64,000 bases of DNA from Methylomicrobium sp035916875. Its GTDB lineage: Bacteria > Pseudomonadota > Gammaproteobacteria > Methylococcales > Methylomonadaceae. This document shows, one piece after another, positions 42,251 through 51,486 of this stretch. The stretch covers positions 62,001 to 126,000 of the forward strand of contig NZ_JAXUHN010000092.1 of the NCBI RefSeq assembly GCF_035916875.1, in the 5' to 3' direction. How positions within the stretch are numbered: the first letter of the stretch is position 1; the number at the start of each line of letters is the position of its first letter. The notes below the pieces were generated by a model that worked only from the letters and a program-made list of their open reading frames with translations, ran no database searches and was not told the DNA's origin. Position numbers and translations under genes: made by a program.

Positions 42251-43384
42251 ATGCAGTTTACAGCCCCCCAGGGCGTTTTCGAGCTGATCCGTCTGCCGCT
42301 GCGCAGCAATGAACTATTGCAGCCTTTCGATGCGGCGGACGAGTATCTGTTGGCTCATCTTGCCGAGCAGGGGCTGCCGCAGCCCGATAGCCGGGTTTTG
42401 ATCATGAACGACAGCTTCGGGACGCTCGCGGTCGCCTTGAGCGACCGCCGCCCCGCTGCGTTGTCGGACTCCTTCCTGTCACGGCAGGCGACCCAAATCA
42501 ATCTGGAGCGAAACGGCAAGGCCCAGGATGCGGTCAGGCTGCTGCACAGCTTTGAAACGCTGCCGGAGGCTTACGATCTGGTGCTGATCAAGGTTCCGAA
42601 GACGCTCGGCCTCTTGGAGCACCAGCTGATCAGCCTGCGCGGCCATTTACAGCCGGATGCCCAAATCGTCCTGGCCGGCATGGTCAAGACGCTGCCGGCC
42701 TCGGTTTGGCAGACGGTCGAGCGTCTGCTTGGTCCGACCACGACGTCCCTGGCGCGCAAAAAAGCCAAGCTGATCTTCGCGAAGGAAATACCGTTCGAAA
42801 ACCCGCCGCCGAATCCGTATCCGGTGCGTTATCGGCTGGAGCATACCGATTTCTGGATCAGCAATCATGCAAATGTGTTTTCGCGAGACAGCCTGGACAT
42901 CGGCACAAGGTTTTTCCTCGAACACCTTCCTTCCGGACTGGGTCCATCCGGGATCGTCGATCTAGGTTGCGGCAACGGCGTGGTCGGTCTGATCGCGGCT
43001 CAGCGCAATCCGGAAGCGATGGTGCATTTTGTCGATGAATCGTACATGGCGGTCGCCTCGGCACAGGAAAATTTCGAAGCCGCCTTCGGCACGGAACGTA
43101 AGGCAAGCTTTCAAGTTGGCGATGGTTTGAAGGCATTCGAAGCCGAATCGGCCGATTTGATCCTGTGTAATCCGCCTTTTCATCAACAATATCTGCAAGG
43201 CGACCAGATTGCGGTTAGCCTATTCAGGGATGCCAAGCGCGTGCTACGCCAAAATGGCGAACTCTGGGTGATCGGCAACCGGCATCTTCATTATCATGTC
43301 GAGTTGGACCGGCTGTTTGGCGGACATCGTGTTGTCGCGGCAAACCCGAAGTTCGTGATATTTAGAACCCGTAAAAAGCGCTAG
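42251..43384 (+). CDS. rlmG: 23S rRNA G1835 N2-methyltransferase RlmG
   Basis: A 377-residue RsmC/RlmG-type enzyme with two methyltransferase-like halves. The N-terminal half is degenerate and binds RNA. The C-terminal half has the SAM motif IVDLGCGNGVVGLIAA and the catalytic ADLILCNPPFHQQ. FTAPQGVFELIRLPLR at the N-terminus is typical of RlmG. It methylates G1835 of 23S rRNA. Together with EfpL it forms a small translation-related gene pair. Confidence 0.92.
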   Translation: MQFTAPQGVFELIRLPLRSNELLQPFDAADEYLLAHLAEQGLPQPDSRVLIMNDSFGTLAVALSDRRPAALSDSFLSRQATQINLERNGKAQDAVRLLHSFETLPEAYDLVLIKVPKTLGLLEHQLISLRGHLQPDAQIVLAGMVKTLPASVWQTVERLLGPTTTSLARKKAKLIFAKEIPFENPPPNPYPVRYRLEHTDFWISNHANVFSRDSLDIGTRFFLEHLPSGLGPSGIVDLGCGNGVVGLIAAQRNPEAMVHFVDESYMAVASAQENFEAAFGTERKASFQVGDGLKAFEAESADLILCNPPFHQQYLQGDQIAVSLFRDAKRVLRQNGELWVIGNRHLHYHVELDRLFGGHRVVAANPKFVIFRTRKKR

Positions 43385-43427
43385 AACCACTTGCAGCTTT
43401 TATATCCTCGGTGGTTTGAGGCGCCTC

Positions 43428-44336
43428 CTATCCCACTTTTGCCGCCAATGCCGCTCGTAGCGCTCCGTCCAAATCCGGATATTGAAACTTGAAACCGTGC
43501 TTCAACAAGCGTGTCGGCAATACTCGCTGGCTGCCTAATACCAGTTCGGACATCTCGCCGAGCAACAGTTTCAATGCGAAAGCAGGTGCCGGAAACAGCG
43601 CCGGACGGTGCAGGTGGCGCGCCAATGTGCAGGTAAATTCCTGATTCGTGACCGGATTCGGCGCGGTTGCATTGTACGCGCCCTGCATCGACTCATCCGC
43701 GATCATTGTCAATACAATATTGATCCAGTCCTGCCGATGAATCCACGACATCCATTGCCTGCCATTGCCCAGCCGCCCGCCGAATCCGAGACGGAAAGGC
43801 AGCAGCATCCGCTGCAATAATCCGCCGCCTTCGGCAATCACCAGACCGGTGCGAATCAAGCAGACACGAACCCCGAATGTAGAAGCGCGAGTGGCCGCTG
43901 CTTCCCAATCGGCGCACAGCTGCTGCGAAAAGTCGGGGCGGACGGGCGACTCCTCGGTCAACTCGGCATCGCCCTGATCGCCATAATAGCCGATCGCGGA
44001 ACCGCTGATCAGCAACTTCGGTTTGTCGGCCATTCGCTCGATGCAATCGTTCAGTTGTTCGGTCAAACCGATCCGGCTGGCTCTGATCAACTGTTTGCGC
44101 GCCTCGGTCCAGCGCACGTCGAAGATTGGCGCGCCGGCTAAATTGATGATCACATCGATCGGCATCTCCGGCGCGAGCAAACTCAAATGGCCGAGCGCTA
44201 TCGCTTCCGGCCCGCACTGTTGCTCCACGCTTTTCGGCGTCCGGCTCAATACGGCCACTTGATGACCCCTTCCAATCAGGGTTTTGACCAAGGCCTTGCC
44301 GATAAAGCCGGTGCCGCCGGTGACTAGAATTTTCAT
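43428..44336 (-). CDS. TIGR01777-type SDR epimerase-like protein (YfcH family)
   Basis: 302 residues from ATG 44336. NAD(P)-binding fold MKILVTGGTGFIGKALVKTL, then ISGSAIGYYGDQGDAELTEE, which carries the YYG signature of this subfamily, and the terminal DUF1731-like part (SQRVLPTRLLKHGFKFQYPDLDGAL). Substrate unknown. Stand-alone gene converging on rlmG. Confidence 0.9.
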   Translation of the reverse strand: MKILVTGGTGFIGKALVKTLIGRGHQVAVLSRTPKSVEQQCGPEAIALGHLSLLAPEMPIDVIINLAGAPIFDVRWTEARKQLIRASRIGLTEQLNDCIERMADKPKLLISGSAIGYYGDQGDAELTEESPVRPDFSQQLCADWEAAATRASTFGVRVCLIRTGLVIAEGGGLLQRMLLPFRLGFGGRLGNGRQWMSWIHRQDWINIVLTMIADESMQGAYNATAPNPVTNQEFTCTLARHLHRPALFPAPAFALKLLLGEMSELVLGSQRVLPTRLLKHGFKFQYPDLDGALRAALAAKVG

Positions 44337-44576
44337 GGTATTACACTCCTGATCACATGGATCTTGATTTGTCCGCCGTTCTCGATATCCGCTGGACATC
44401 AATGAGAAGGGGGTATGGCAGCAAGCGAAAAATTTCGATGCCGGTATCTTACCCTTTTACCTAATTTGACCATAAGATCGGCGGGTAAATTCAGGACTCG
44501 AGGTAAAGTTCAAATTCGGTGATTCGCTTGTGGGGCAGGGAAGGGCTCTACATGGAAAAGTGCTGATTTTTTAAAG

Positions 44577-44609
44577 CAAAAAAAAGCCCGTCAAGGGACG
44601 GGCTTTTTT
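44577..44609 (-). terminator. Terminator after ilvC
   Basis: Inverted repeat AAGCCCGTC / GACGGGCTT with A-run and T-run on either side. It lies about 20 bases after the ilvC stop and could work in both directions. Confidence 0.85.
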
Positions 44610-44628
44610 CGGAACCGAATTCAACGGA

Positions 44629-45645
44629 TCAGTTTTTGGCTTTGTCGACGATTTTGTTCGCCTTGATCCAAGGCATCATCGCGCGCAGCTTTTCGCCGAC
44701 GACTTCGATCGGGTGTTCGGCGTTCAGGCGGCGGCGCGCGGTCATCTCCGGATAGTTGGTCGCGCCTTCCAGAATGAAGCGTTTCGCGTATTCGCCGTTT
44801 CTGATGTTATTGAGCGCTTCTTTCATCGCACGGCGGCTTTCGTCGTTGATCACGCGTGGGCCGGTTACGTATTCGCCGTATTCTGCGTTGTTTGAGATCG
44901 AATAGTTCATGTTAGCGATGCCGCCTTCGTACATCAGATCGACGATCAGTTTCAGTTCGTGCAAACATTCGAAATAAGCCATTTCCGGAGCATAACCGGC
45001 TTCGACCAAGGTTTCGAAACCGGCCTTGATCAATTCGACCGCACCGCCGCAGAGTACCGCCTGTTCGCCGAACAAATCGGTTTCGGCTTCATCGCGGAAG
45101 GTGGTTTCGATGATACCGGAACGGCCGCCGCCGATCGCGGAAGCGTAAGACAGGCACAAGTCCTTCGCGCTGCCGGAAACGTTTTTGTGTACCGCGATCA
45201 GATCGGGTACGCCGCCGCCGCGGACGAATTCGGAGCGGACCGTGTGGCCGGGCGCTTTTGGGGCGATCATCACCACGTCGAGGTCGGCGCGCGGCACGAC
45301 CTGGTTGAACAGGATCGAAAAACCGTGCGCAAATGCCAGAGTCGCGCCTTGTTTGATATTCGGCTCGATTTCGGTTTTATACAACTGCGCTTGAAACTCG
45401 TCAGGCGTCAAAATCATCACCACATCGGCGCCGGCAACGGCTTGGGCAACGTCCTTGACGGTCAGGCCGGAGCCTTGCGCCTTCGCGACTGAGGCTGAAT
45501 TCGGCCGCAAACCCACTACCACATCGACGCCTGAGTCTTTTAAATTGTTCGCATGCGCATGGCCTTGGGAACCGTAGCCGATGATCGCGACTTTTTTGGA
45601 TTTGATGATCGAAAGATCCGCATCTTTGTCGTAATAAACTTGCAT
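44629..45645 (-). CDS. ilvC: Ketol-acid reductoisomerase IlvC (class I)
   Basis: A 338-residue short-form (class I) enzyme of valine/isoleucine synthesis: it isomerises and reduces acetolactate to dihydroxyisovalerate. Rossmann motif VAIIGYGSQGHAHANNLKDS at residues 19-38 and the metal/substrate-site segments RDEAETDLFGEQAVLCGG and FECLHELKLIVDLMYEGG. It is the third gene of ilvB-ilvH-ilvC, 51 bases after ilvH. Confidence 0.97.
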   Translation of the reverse strand: MQVYYDKDADLSIIKSKKVAIIGYGSQGHAHANNLKDSGVDVVVGLRPNSASVAKAQGSGLTVKDVAQAVAGADVVMILTPDEFQAQLYKTEIEPNIKQGATLAFAHGFSILFNQVVPRADLDVVMIAPKAPGHTVRSEFVRGGGVPDLIAVHKNVSGSAKDLCLSYASAIGGGRSGIIETTFRDEAETDLFGEQAVLCGGAVELIKAGFETLVEAGYAPEMAYFECLHELKLIVDLMYEGGIANMNYSISNNAEYGEYVTGPRVINDESRRAMKEALNNIRNGEYAKRFILEGATNYPEMTARRRLNAEHPIEVVGEKLRAMMPWIKANKIVDKAKN

Positions 45646-45696
45646 TGTTGTACCTGTTGTTGCTTTTAATTTAGAAAATGAAACTGTGTGTCCGGC

Positions 45697-46191
45697 TTAT
45701 AAGTGCAGTCCGGCTTCGCCGCGCGAAATGCCGGTCGGGCCGGAACGCACGACTTCGATGATCGATTCCGGCGCGATCGCGGCGACGAAGGCATCGAGCT
45801 TTTCGGACGGGCCGGTCATTTCGACGACATAAGTGCTTGCCGTCACGTCGATGATCTTGCCGCGGAAAATATCTGCAATGCTTCTGATTTCGAGCCGGTT
45901 CTGTTCGGTGGTGCTGATCTTGATCAGCATCAGTTCGCGTTCGATATGCGCGCCGACATCGGACAGATCGAGTAATTTGACTACGTCGATCAGTTTGTTC
46001 AACTGCTTGGTGATTTGTTCGATGATGTCGTCGCTGCCGCGCGTCACGATCGTCATTCGCGACAGCGTCGGATCTTCGGTCGGCGCGACGGTCAAGGATT
46101 CGATATTATAGCCGCGCGCCGAAAACAGGCCCGCGACGCGCGACAACGCGCCGGATTCGTTTTCCATCAAAATGGAGATGATGTGTCTCAT
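45697..46191 (-). CDS. ilvH: Acetolactate synthase small (regulatory) subunit
   Basis: 164 residues. N-terminal ACT domain (RHIISILMENESGALSRVAG) that binds valine for feedback inhibition, and the C-terminal domain ending SGPTGISRGE. It overlaps the ilvB stop by one base. Standard length for IlvH/IlvN of the ilvIH type. Confidence 0.95.
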   Translation of the reverse strand: MRHIISILMENESGALSRVAGLFSARGYNIESLTVAPTEDPTLSRMTIVTRGSDDIIEQITKQLNKLIDVVKLLDLSDVGAHIERELMLIKISTTEQNRLEIRSIADIFRGKIIDVTASTYVVEMTGPSEKLDAFVAAIAPESIIEVVRSGPTGISRGEAGLHL

Positions 46192-47930
46192 TAGGCCAAT
46201 TCCCTGTCGTCTGTTGCGGAGCCGGCGGCAACCCTGAGTTTCATGTCATTATGGGCTTTGCCTGCTTCGATCATCGGATACACGTTTTCGGTGCGGTCGG
46301 TGATGATGTCCAAAAAGACGGTGCGATCTTTCATTGCAAATGCCTTTTCAAGCGCCGGTCGGACGTCTTCCGGCTTGTCGATGTACATGCCGACATGGCC
46401 GTAGGCTTCCGCGAGTTTGACGAAGTCCGGAATCGTGTCCATGTACGAATGCGAATAGCGGCTTTCGTAGGTAAATTCCTGCCACTGCCGCACCATGCCC
46501 ATGTAGCGGTTGTTTAGGTTGATAATCTTGATCGGCGTGTTGTATTGCAACGCGGTCGATAATTCCTGAATGCACATCTGGATGCTGGCTTCGCCGGTTA
46601 CGCAGGCGACATCGGCGTCAGGAAAACCGAGCTTGACGCCGATCGCGGCCGGCATGCCGAAGCCCATCGTGCCGAGTCCGCCGGAGTTGATCCAGCGGCG
46701 CGGCTTGTCGAAACGGTAATATTGCGCAGCCCACATTTGGTGCTGGCCGACATCGGAGGTAACATATGCGTCGCCCTTCGTGACTTCGTAAAGTTGTTCG
46801 ATGACATATTGCGGCTTGATCAATGGACTATTACGGTCGTATTCCAGACATTTCAGCGATTGCCATCGGCCGATTTGCTCCCACCACGCCTCCAGTGCCT
46901 TTTTGCCCGGCTTCTTTTTGTGTTCCTTGATCAACTCGATCATTTGCTCCAGCACCGGCTTCACTTCGCCGACGATTGGAATATCGACCTTGACGGTCTT
47001 CGAAATCGAGGCGGGATCGACGTCGATATGGATGATCTTCGCGTGCGGACAAAACCTGTCCAGCTTGCCGGTCACCCGGTCGTCGAAACGCGCGCCGATA
47101 GCGATGATCAAATCGCTTTCGTGCATCGCCATGTTCGCTTCGTAGGTGCCGTGCATGCCGAGCATGCCGATGAATTGCTTGTCGGTGGCCGGATAGGCGC
47201 CGAGGCCCATCAAGGTATTCGTAATCGGATAGCCGAGCAGGCGAGTGAATTCGGTCAGCTCGTGGCTTGCCTCACCAAGCACGACGCCGCCGCCGGAATA
47301 AATGACCGGGCGTTCGGCGGTTAAGAGCAAATCGACCGCTTTCTTGATCTGGCCTTTATGGCCGACCACAGTCGGATTGTAGGAGCGGATCGATACCTTT
47401 TTCGGGTAGTGATACGGCACCTTGATTCTGGGATCGGTAATATCCTTCGGAATATCGACCACGACGGGGCCGGGGCGGCCTGTGGTTGCGATATAAAACG
47501 CCTTCTTGACCGTTTCGGCGATCTTGTTGACATCCTTGACCAGGAAATTATGCTTCACGCAGGGGCGGCTGATGCCGACCATGTCGACTTCCTGGAATGC
47601 GTCGCTGCCGATCACCGGCATCGAGACTTGCCCTGAAATCACGACCAGCGGAATGGAGTCCATATAGGCGGTAGCGATACCGGTGATCGCATTGGTCGCA
47701 CCGGGACCGGAGGTGACCAGCACGACGCCGGGATTACCGGTCGCGCGCGCATAACCGTCGGCCGCATGGGTCGCGCCCTGCTCGTGCCGCACCAGAATGT
47801 GCTTGATGTCCTGCTGCTGGAACAGTGCGTCATACAAATGCAGCACCGCGCCGCCAGGATAGCCGAAAATATATTCAACGCCTTCGTCTTTAAGACTCTG
47901 CACCAATATTTGTGCGCCGCTTAACTCCAC
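46191..47930 (-). CDS. ilvB: Acetolactate synthase large subunit
   Basis: About 579 residues from GTG 47930 (VELSGAQILVQSLKDEGVEY), which has GAGG 7 bases upstream and matches the family N-terminus. ATG 47993 would add 21 non-conserved residues. ThDP enzyme: FGYPGGAVLHLYD, catalytic Glu in LVRHEQGATHAADGYA, FAD/ThDP regions GLGTMGFGMPAAIG and VTGEASIQMCIQEL (GEAS in the place of the usual GDGS). It condenses two pyruvates, or pyruvate with 2-oxobutyrate, at the start of branched-chain amino acid synthesis. Confidence 0.93.
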   Translation of the reverse strand: MELSGAQILVQSLKDEGVEYIFGYPGGAVLHLYDALFQQQDIKHILVRHEQGATHAADGYARATGNPGVVLVTSGPGATNAITGIATAYMDSIPLVVISGQVSMPVIGSDAFQEVDMVGISRPCVKHNFLVKDVNKIAETVKKAFYIATTGRPGPVVVDIPKDITDPRIKVPYHYPKKVSIRSYNPTVVGHKGQIKKAVDLLLTAERPVIYSGGGVVLGEASHELTEFTRLLGYPITNTLMGLGAYPATDKQFIGMLGMHGTYEANMAMHESDLIIAIGARFDDRVTGKLDRFCPHAKIIHIDVDPASISKTVKVDIPIVGEVKPVLEQMIELIKEHKKKPGKKALEAWWEQIGRWQSLKCLEYDRNSPLIKPQYVIEQLYEVTKGDAYVTSDVGQHQMWAAQYYRFDKPRRWINSGGLGTMGFGMPAAIGVKLGFPDADVACVTGEASIQMCIQELSTALQYNTPIKIINLNNRYMGMVRQWQEFTYESRYSHSYMDTIPDFVKLAEAYGHVGMYIDKPEDVRPALEKAFAMKDRTVFLDIITDRTENVYPMIEAGKAHNDMKLRVAAGSATDDRELA

Positions 47931-48142
47931 CCCAATACCTCGTTCACCTGAAATGTTCTCAAACCGGCGGTCCGGCTTTGTGTTTTGCCGCATGGTCAAT
48001 CCCGATTCGTTAAAAACGCATCGAAGAACCGCAAATTATATGTCATTCTCCCGGCAATATCTCTAGTATTCTACCCGGTTATCGACAAAATTGTAATGTC
48101 CAATCTTAAACGGATCGCATCGGCTGTTGATTCCTAATCTTG
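47931..48142 (-). promoter_or_regulatory. Leader and promoter region of ilvBHC
   Basis: A perfect minus-strand TATAAT lies at 48035-48040, about 105 bases before the GTG start; no good -35 was found at the usual distance. No leader peptide rich in Ile/Val/Leu codons and no attenuator hairpin with T-run was recognised, so classical attenuation is not supported. Confidence 0.35.
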
Positions 48143-48158
48143 CGGCACGCTAGTTGCA
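48143..48158 (+). promoter_or_regulatory. Candidate sigma-54 (RpoN) promoter upstream of glgP
   Basis: CGGCACGCTAGTTGCA matches the -24/-12 consensus TGGCACG-N4-TTGCW except for the first base; GG and GC are separated by exactly 10 bases. It would start transcription near 48169, about 195 bases before glgP. A sigma-70-like -10 (TAAAAT, 48321-48326) close to the gene is an alternative promoter. Confidence 0.4.
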
Positions 48159-48363
48159 TAATTTTTCCAAAGCAACGGCTTTGATGCGGATCAAGTTGCA
48201 TCTTGGCAAAGTATGCGTTTCGGATTGACGTTTTTCGCCCCAAAATGGCCCTGTTGGTGAAAATTTACCGAAGATCGGCGAAAATCCGAAAACTTAGCTG
48301 AAACTTTTATTCAAAACGCCTAAAATAGCCGTCATCTTTTTATAACTTACCGCAAATTGACCA

Positions 48364-50865
48364 ATGCCTAAGAGACAATTCAAAAAGAGTCAACCAAAAA
48401 ACGACATTACGAAACTGCCTGACTTGGGGATGGACACAAATGGGCTAAAGGACGATTTCAAGCGTTATTACGGACATCGGTTGGGCCGTGATGAAAACTG
48501 CTGTTCGTTGCATTATGCCTACGAAGCGTTTTCATTGGCGATCAGCGACCGTTTGGTCGAGCGGTGGAAAAAAACCTATAACGCCTATAAGCAGGCCGAT
48601 AGCAAGAGCGCCTACTATCTGTCGATGGAATTTCTTATGGGACGCACGCTGAGCAATGCGATGCTCAATCTGGGTGTGAACGATACGGCCAAAAGCGCTT
48701 TATACGAGTTAGGCCTGGAAATGGAGGAACTGGTCGAGAACGAACCCGACGCGGGACTCGGCAATGGCGGCCTCGGTCGTTTGGCGGCCTGCTTCATCGA
48801 CAGTTGCGCAACGCTGCAACTGCCAGTCACCGGTTATGGACTGCGTTATGAATACGGCATGTTCACGCAGTTGATCGTCAGCGGCGAGCAGGTCGAAAAG
48901 CCTGACCATTGGCTGCGCAACGGCAATGTCTGGGAAATCGAACGCCTCGAATACAAGCAAAGGATCAAATTCGGCGGCCGCACCGAGGTACATATCGATG
49001 AATTCGGCAAGAAACGGGTGACATGGGTCGATACGCATGATGTACTGGCAGTACCGTTCGACACGCCGATCCCCGGTTATCAGAATGGTACGGTCAATAC
49101 CTTGCGTTTATGGAAAGCGACCGCGACGGAAGAGTTCAATCTCGACGAATTCAATGCCGGCGATTATGCCGAATCGGTTGCCGCAAAGAATACCGCCGAA
49201 AACATCACGATGGTCTTGTATCCGAATGATGCGAATGAAAACGGCAAGGCCTTGCGTTTAAAGCAACAATATTTGTTGGCGTCTGCCAGTTTGCAGGATG
49301 TGATAGAAAAATGGGTCGGCCGCCACGGCAACGATTTCAGCGAGTTCGCCGCGAAAAATTGCTTTCAATTGAACGATACGCACCCGAGTATTGCGGTCGC
49401 CGAACTGATGCGGCTGCTGATCGACGAACACGGTCTCGAATGGTATGAAGCATGGCTGATTACGCGCGAGACCATGGCCTACACAAACCATACGCTGCTG
49501 CCGGAAGCGCTGGAAAGATGGTCGGTTTCATTGTTCAGGAGTTTGCTGCCGCGTTTGCTCGAAATCATATTCCAAATCAACGCGGATTTCCTCACCGAAG
49601 TATCGGCTCGCTGGCCCGGCGACGTCGACCGTCTGGCGCGCATGTCGCTGATCGAGGAAGGCCACGAGCAGCATGTGCGCATGGCTTATCTTGCGATCGT
49701 CGGCAGTTTTTCGGTGAATGGTGTTGCGGAGTTGCATTCTAAGCTGCTGCAACAAGGCCTGTTCCGTGATTTTTACGAGCTCTGGCCCGAGAAATTCAAC
49801 AACAAGACGAACGGCGTTACGCCGCGCCGCTGGCTGGCATCTTGCAATCCGGAGCTGGCCGAGCTGATCACCGAAACCATCGGCGACGGTTGGCTGACCG
49901 ATCTGACGCAGCTCAAGAAGCTCGAAAAATTCGCCGACGACAAGAAGTTCCAGAAGCGTTGGCAGCAAGTGCGTCTGAATGCAAAGAAGCGCCTGGTCGA
50001 TTTCAAGAAAGTAGAGCATGACATCGATATCAACCTGGACGCGTTGTTCGACGTGCAGGTCAAGCGGATTCACGAGTACAAGCGCCAACTGTTGAACGTA
50101 CTGCATGTGATTCATCTGTACGACCGGATCAAGCGCGGCGACACCGCCAATTGGACCAATCGCTGCGTGCTGATCGGCGGCAAGGCGGCGCCGGGCTATT
50201 TCATGGCAAAGCGGATCATCAAGCTGGTCAACAATGTGGCCGATGTCATCAACAACGATCCTGCAGTCGGCGATAAGCTGAAACTGGTGTTTTTGCCCAA
50301 TTATCGGGTGTCGGCGATGGAAAAGATCTGTCCGGGCACCGATTTGTCCGAACAAATTTCAACCGCCGGCAAGGAAGCTTCCGGCACCGGCAACATGAAG
50401 TTCATGATGAACGGCTCATTGACGATCGGTACTCTCGACGGTGCGAATATCGAAATTCGCGAAGAAGTCGGCGACGAAAATTTCTTTCTGTTTGGTCTGA
50501 CCGAGCAAGAAGTCGAGGCGCGGCGACACAACTACGATCCGGTCGCAATCATCGAATCCGACGAAGATCTGAAACGGGTGATGAATCTGCTCGAGTTGAA
50601 ATATTTCAATTCTTTCGAACCTGAAATTTTCGACCCTATCATCGCGTCGCTGAAAAGCCCACACGATCCGTGGATGACAATTGCCGATTTTCGCAGCTTC
50701 ATCGATGCGCAGCGCCGCGTCGATAAAGCTTATCAGGACAAGGAGCACTGGACACGAATGAGTATTCTGAACTGTGCCGCCAGCGGCAAATTCTCGACCG
50801 ACAGAACGATTGCCGACTATAACAATGAGATCTGGAAACTGACGCCGGTTTCTGCAAAGGACTGA
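48364..50865 (+). CDS. glgP: Glycogen/alpha-glucan phosphorylase
   Basis: An 833-residue family GT35 phosphorylase that releases glucose-1-phosphate from glycogen or maltodextrin. Conserved parts: AYYLSMEFLMGRTLSNAMLN, NEPDAGLGNGGLGRLAACF, and the pyridoxal-phosphate site EASGTGNMKFMMNG with Lys679. Full length, with no allosteric N-terminal extension. In methanotrophs glycogen is a carbon reserve, and G1P enters the sugar-phosphate pool. It is followed 9 bases later by trmL. Confidence 0.96.
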   Translation: MPKRQFKKSQPKNDITKLPDLGMDTNGLKDDFKRYYGHRLGRDENCCSLHYAYEAFSLAISDRLVERWKKTYNAYKQADSKSAYYLSMEFLMGRTLSNAMLNLGVNDTAKSALYELGLEMEELVENEPDAGLGNGGLGRLAACFIDSCATLQLPVTGYGLRYEYGMFTQLIVSGEQVEKPDHWLRNGNVWEIERLEYKQRIKFGGRTEVHIDEFGKKRVTWVDTHDVLAVPFDTPIPGYQNGTVNTLRLWKATATEEFNLDEFNAGDYAESVAAKNTAENITMVLYPNDANENGKALRLKQQYLLASASLQDVIEKWVGRHGNDFSEFAAKNCFQLNDTHPSIAVAELMRLLIDEHGLEWYEAWLITRETMAYTNHTLLPEALERWSVSLFRSLLPRLLEIIFQINADFLTEVSARWPGDVDRLARMSLIEEGHEQHVRMAYLAIVGSFSVNGVAELHSKLLQQGLFRDFYELWPEKFNNKTNGVTPRRWLASCNPELAELITETIGDGWLTDLTQLKKLEKFADDKKFQKRWQQVRLNAKKRLVDFKKVEHDIDINLDALFDVQVKRIHEYKRQLLNVLHVIHLYDRIKRGDTANWTNRCVLIGGKAAPGYFMAKRIIKLVNNVADVINNDPAVGDKLKLVFLPNYRVSAMEKICPGTDLSEQISTAGKEASGTGNMKFMMNGSLTIGTLDGANIEIREEVGDENFFLFGLTEQEVEARRHNYDPVAIIESDEDLKRVMNLLELKYFNSFEPEIFDPIIASLKSPHDPWMTIADFRSFIDAQRRVDKAYQDKEHWTRMSILNCAASGKFSTDRTIADYNNEIWKLTPVSAKD

Positions 50866-50874
50866 CCGAGCCCG

Positions 50875-51345
50875 ATGTTTCATATCGTGATGTATGAGCC
50901 GGAAATTCCCGCGAATACCGGCAACATCATTCGGCTTTGCGCCAATACCGGCGCAAAGCTGCATTTGATCGAGCCTTTGGGGTTTGAGCTGGAAGACAAG
51001 AAACTACGCCGTGCAGGACTCGATTATCATGAATGGGCCGATGTGAAGGTCTATCCGGCATTGGCCGAGTTCTTCGAAAGCGTGCGGCCAGAGCGCATTT
51101 TCGCGCTGAGTACGAAAGGAAAGGCGCTATTCAGCGAGGTCGAATTCCGATCCGGCGATGCGCTGCTGTTCGGTCCCGAGACGCGCGGCTTGCCGGCTAG
51201 CGTGCTGGCCGAGGTGGGGGCGGAGCGTTCCCTGTATCTGCCGATGCGGACGCAAAGCCGCAGTTTGAATTTGTCGAATACGGTTGCGGTGGTGTTGTAT
51301 GAAGCTTGGCGGCAGCAGGGGTATTTGGGCGCCGCGCTGAAATAG
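50875..51345 (+). CDS. trmL: tRNA (cytidine/uridine-34-2'-O)-methyltransferase TrmL
   Basis: A 156-residue minimal SPOUT methyltransferase: MFHIVMYEPEIPANTGNIIRLCAN at the N-terminus, LLFGPETRGLP in the knot, and SRSLNLSNTVAVVLYEA at the C-terminus. It methylates the wobble base of tRNA-Leu. Probably co-transcribed with glgP; a two-way terminator follows. Confidence 0.95.
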   Translation: MFHIVMYEPEIPANTGNIIRLCANTGAKLHLIEPLGFELEDKKLRRAGLDYHEWADVKVYPALAEFFESVRPERIFALSTKGKALFSEVEFRSGDALLFGPETRGLPASVLAEVGAERSLYLPMRTQSRSLNLSNTVAVVLYEAWRQQGYLGAALK

Positions 51346-51376
51346 AAGAAATGTCGTCTTAACCCGGCCGAGGAAT

Positions 51377-51417
51377 AAAAAAAGCCGCTCAATTCGAAGG
51401 GATTGAGCGGCTTTTTT
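51377..51417. terminator. Bidirectional terminator between trmL and PPi-PFK
   Basis: Stem AAGCCGCTCAAT / ATTGAGCGGCTT with an 8-base loop, and A-run and T-run on the outer sides. It serves trmL (plus) and probably the convergent phosphofructokinase gene (minus). Confidence 0.88.
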
Positions 51418-51486
51418 GGGGCCGGATTTAAGGACCGGCAGATCAGGCGGGCACAAAGGACCCGTGCTCGCCTTTTCCTGTCCGCT

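Noticed and set aside
47931..48060. Attenuator leader peptide for ilvBHC
   Set aside because: No short ORF rich in Ile/Leu/Val codons followed by a T-tailed hairpin is visible.
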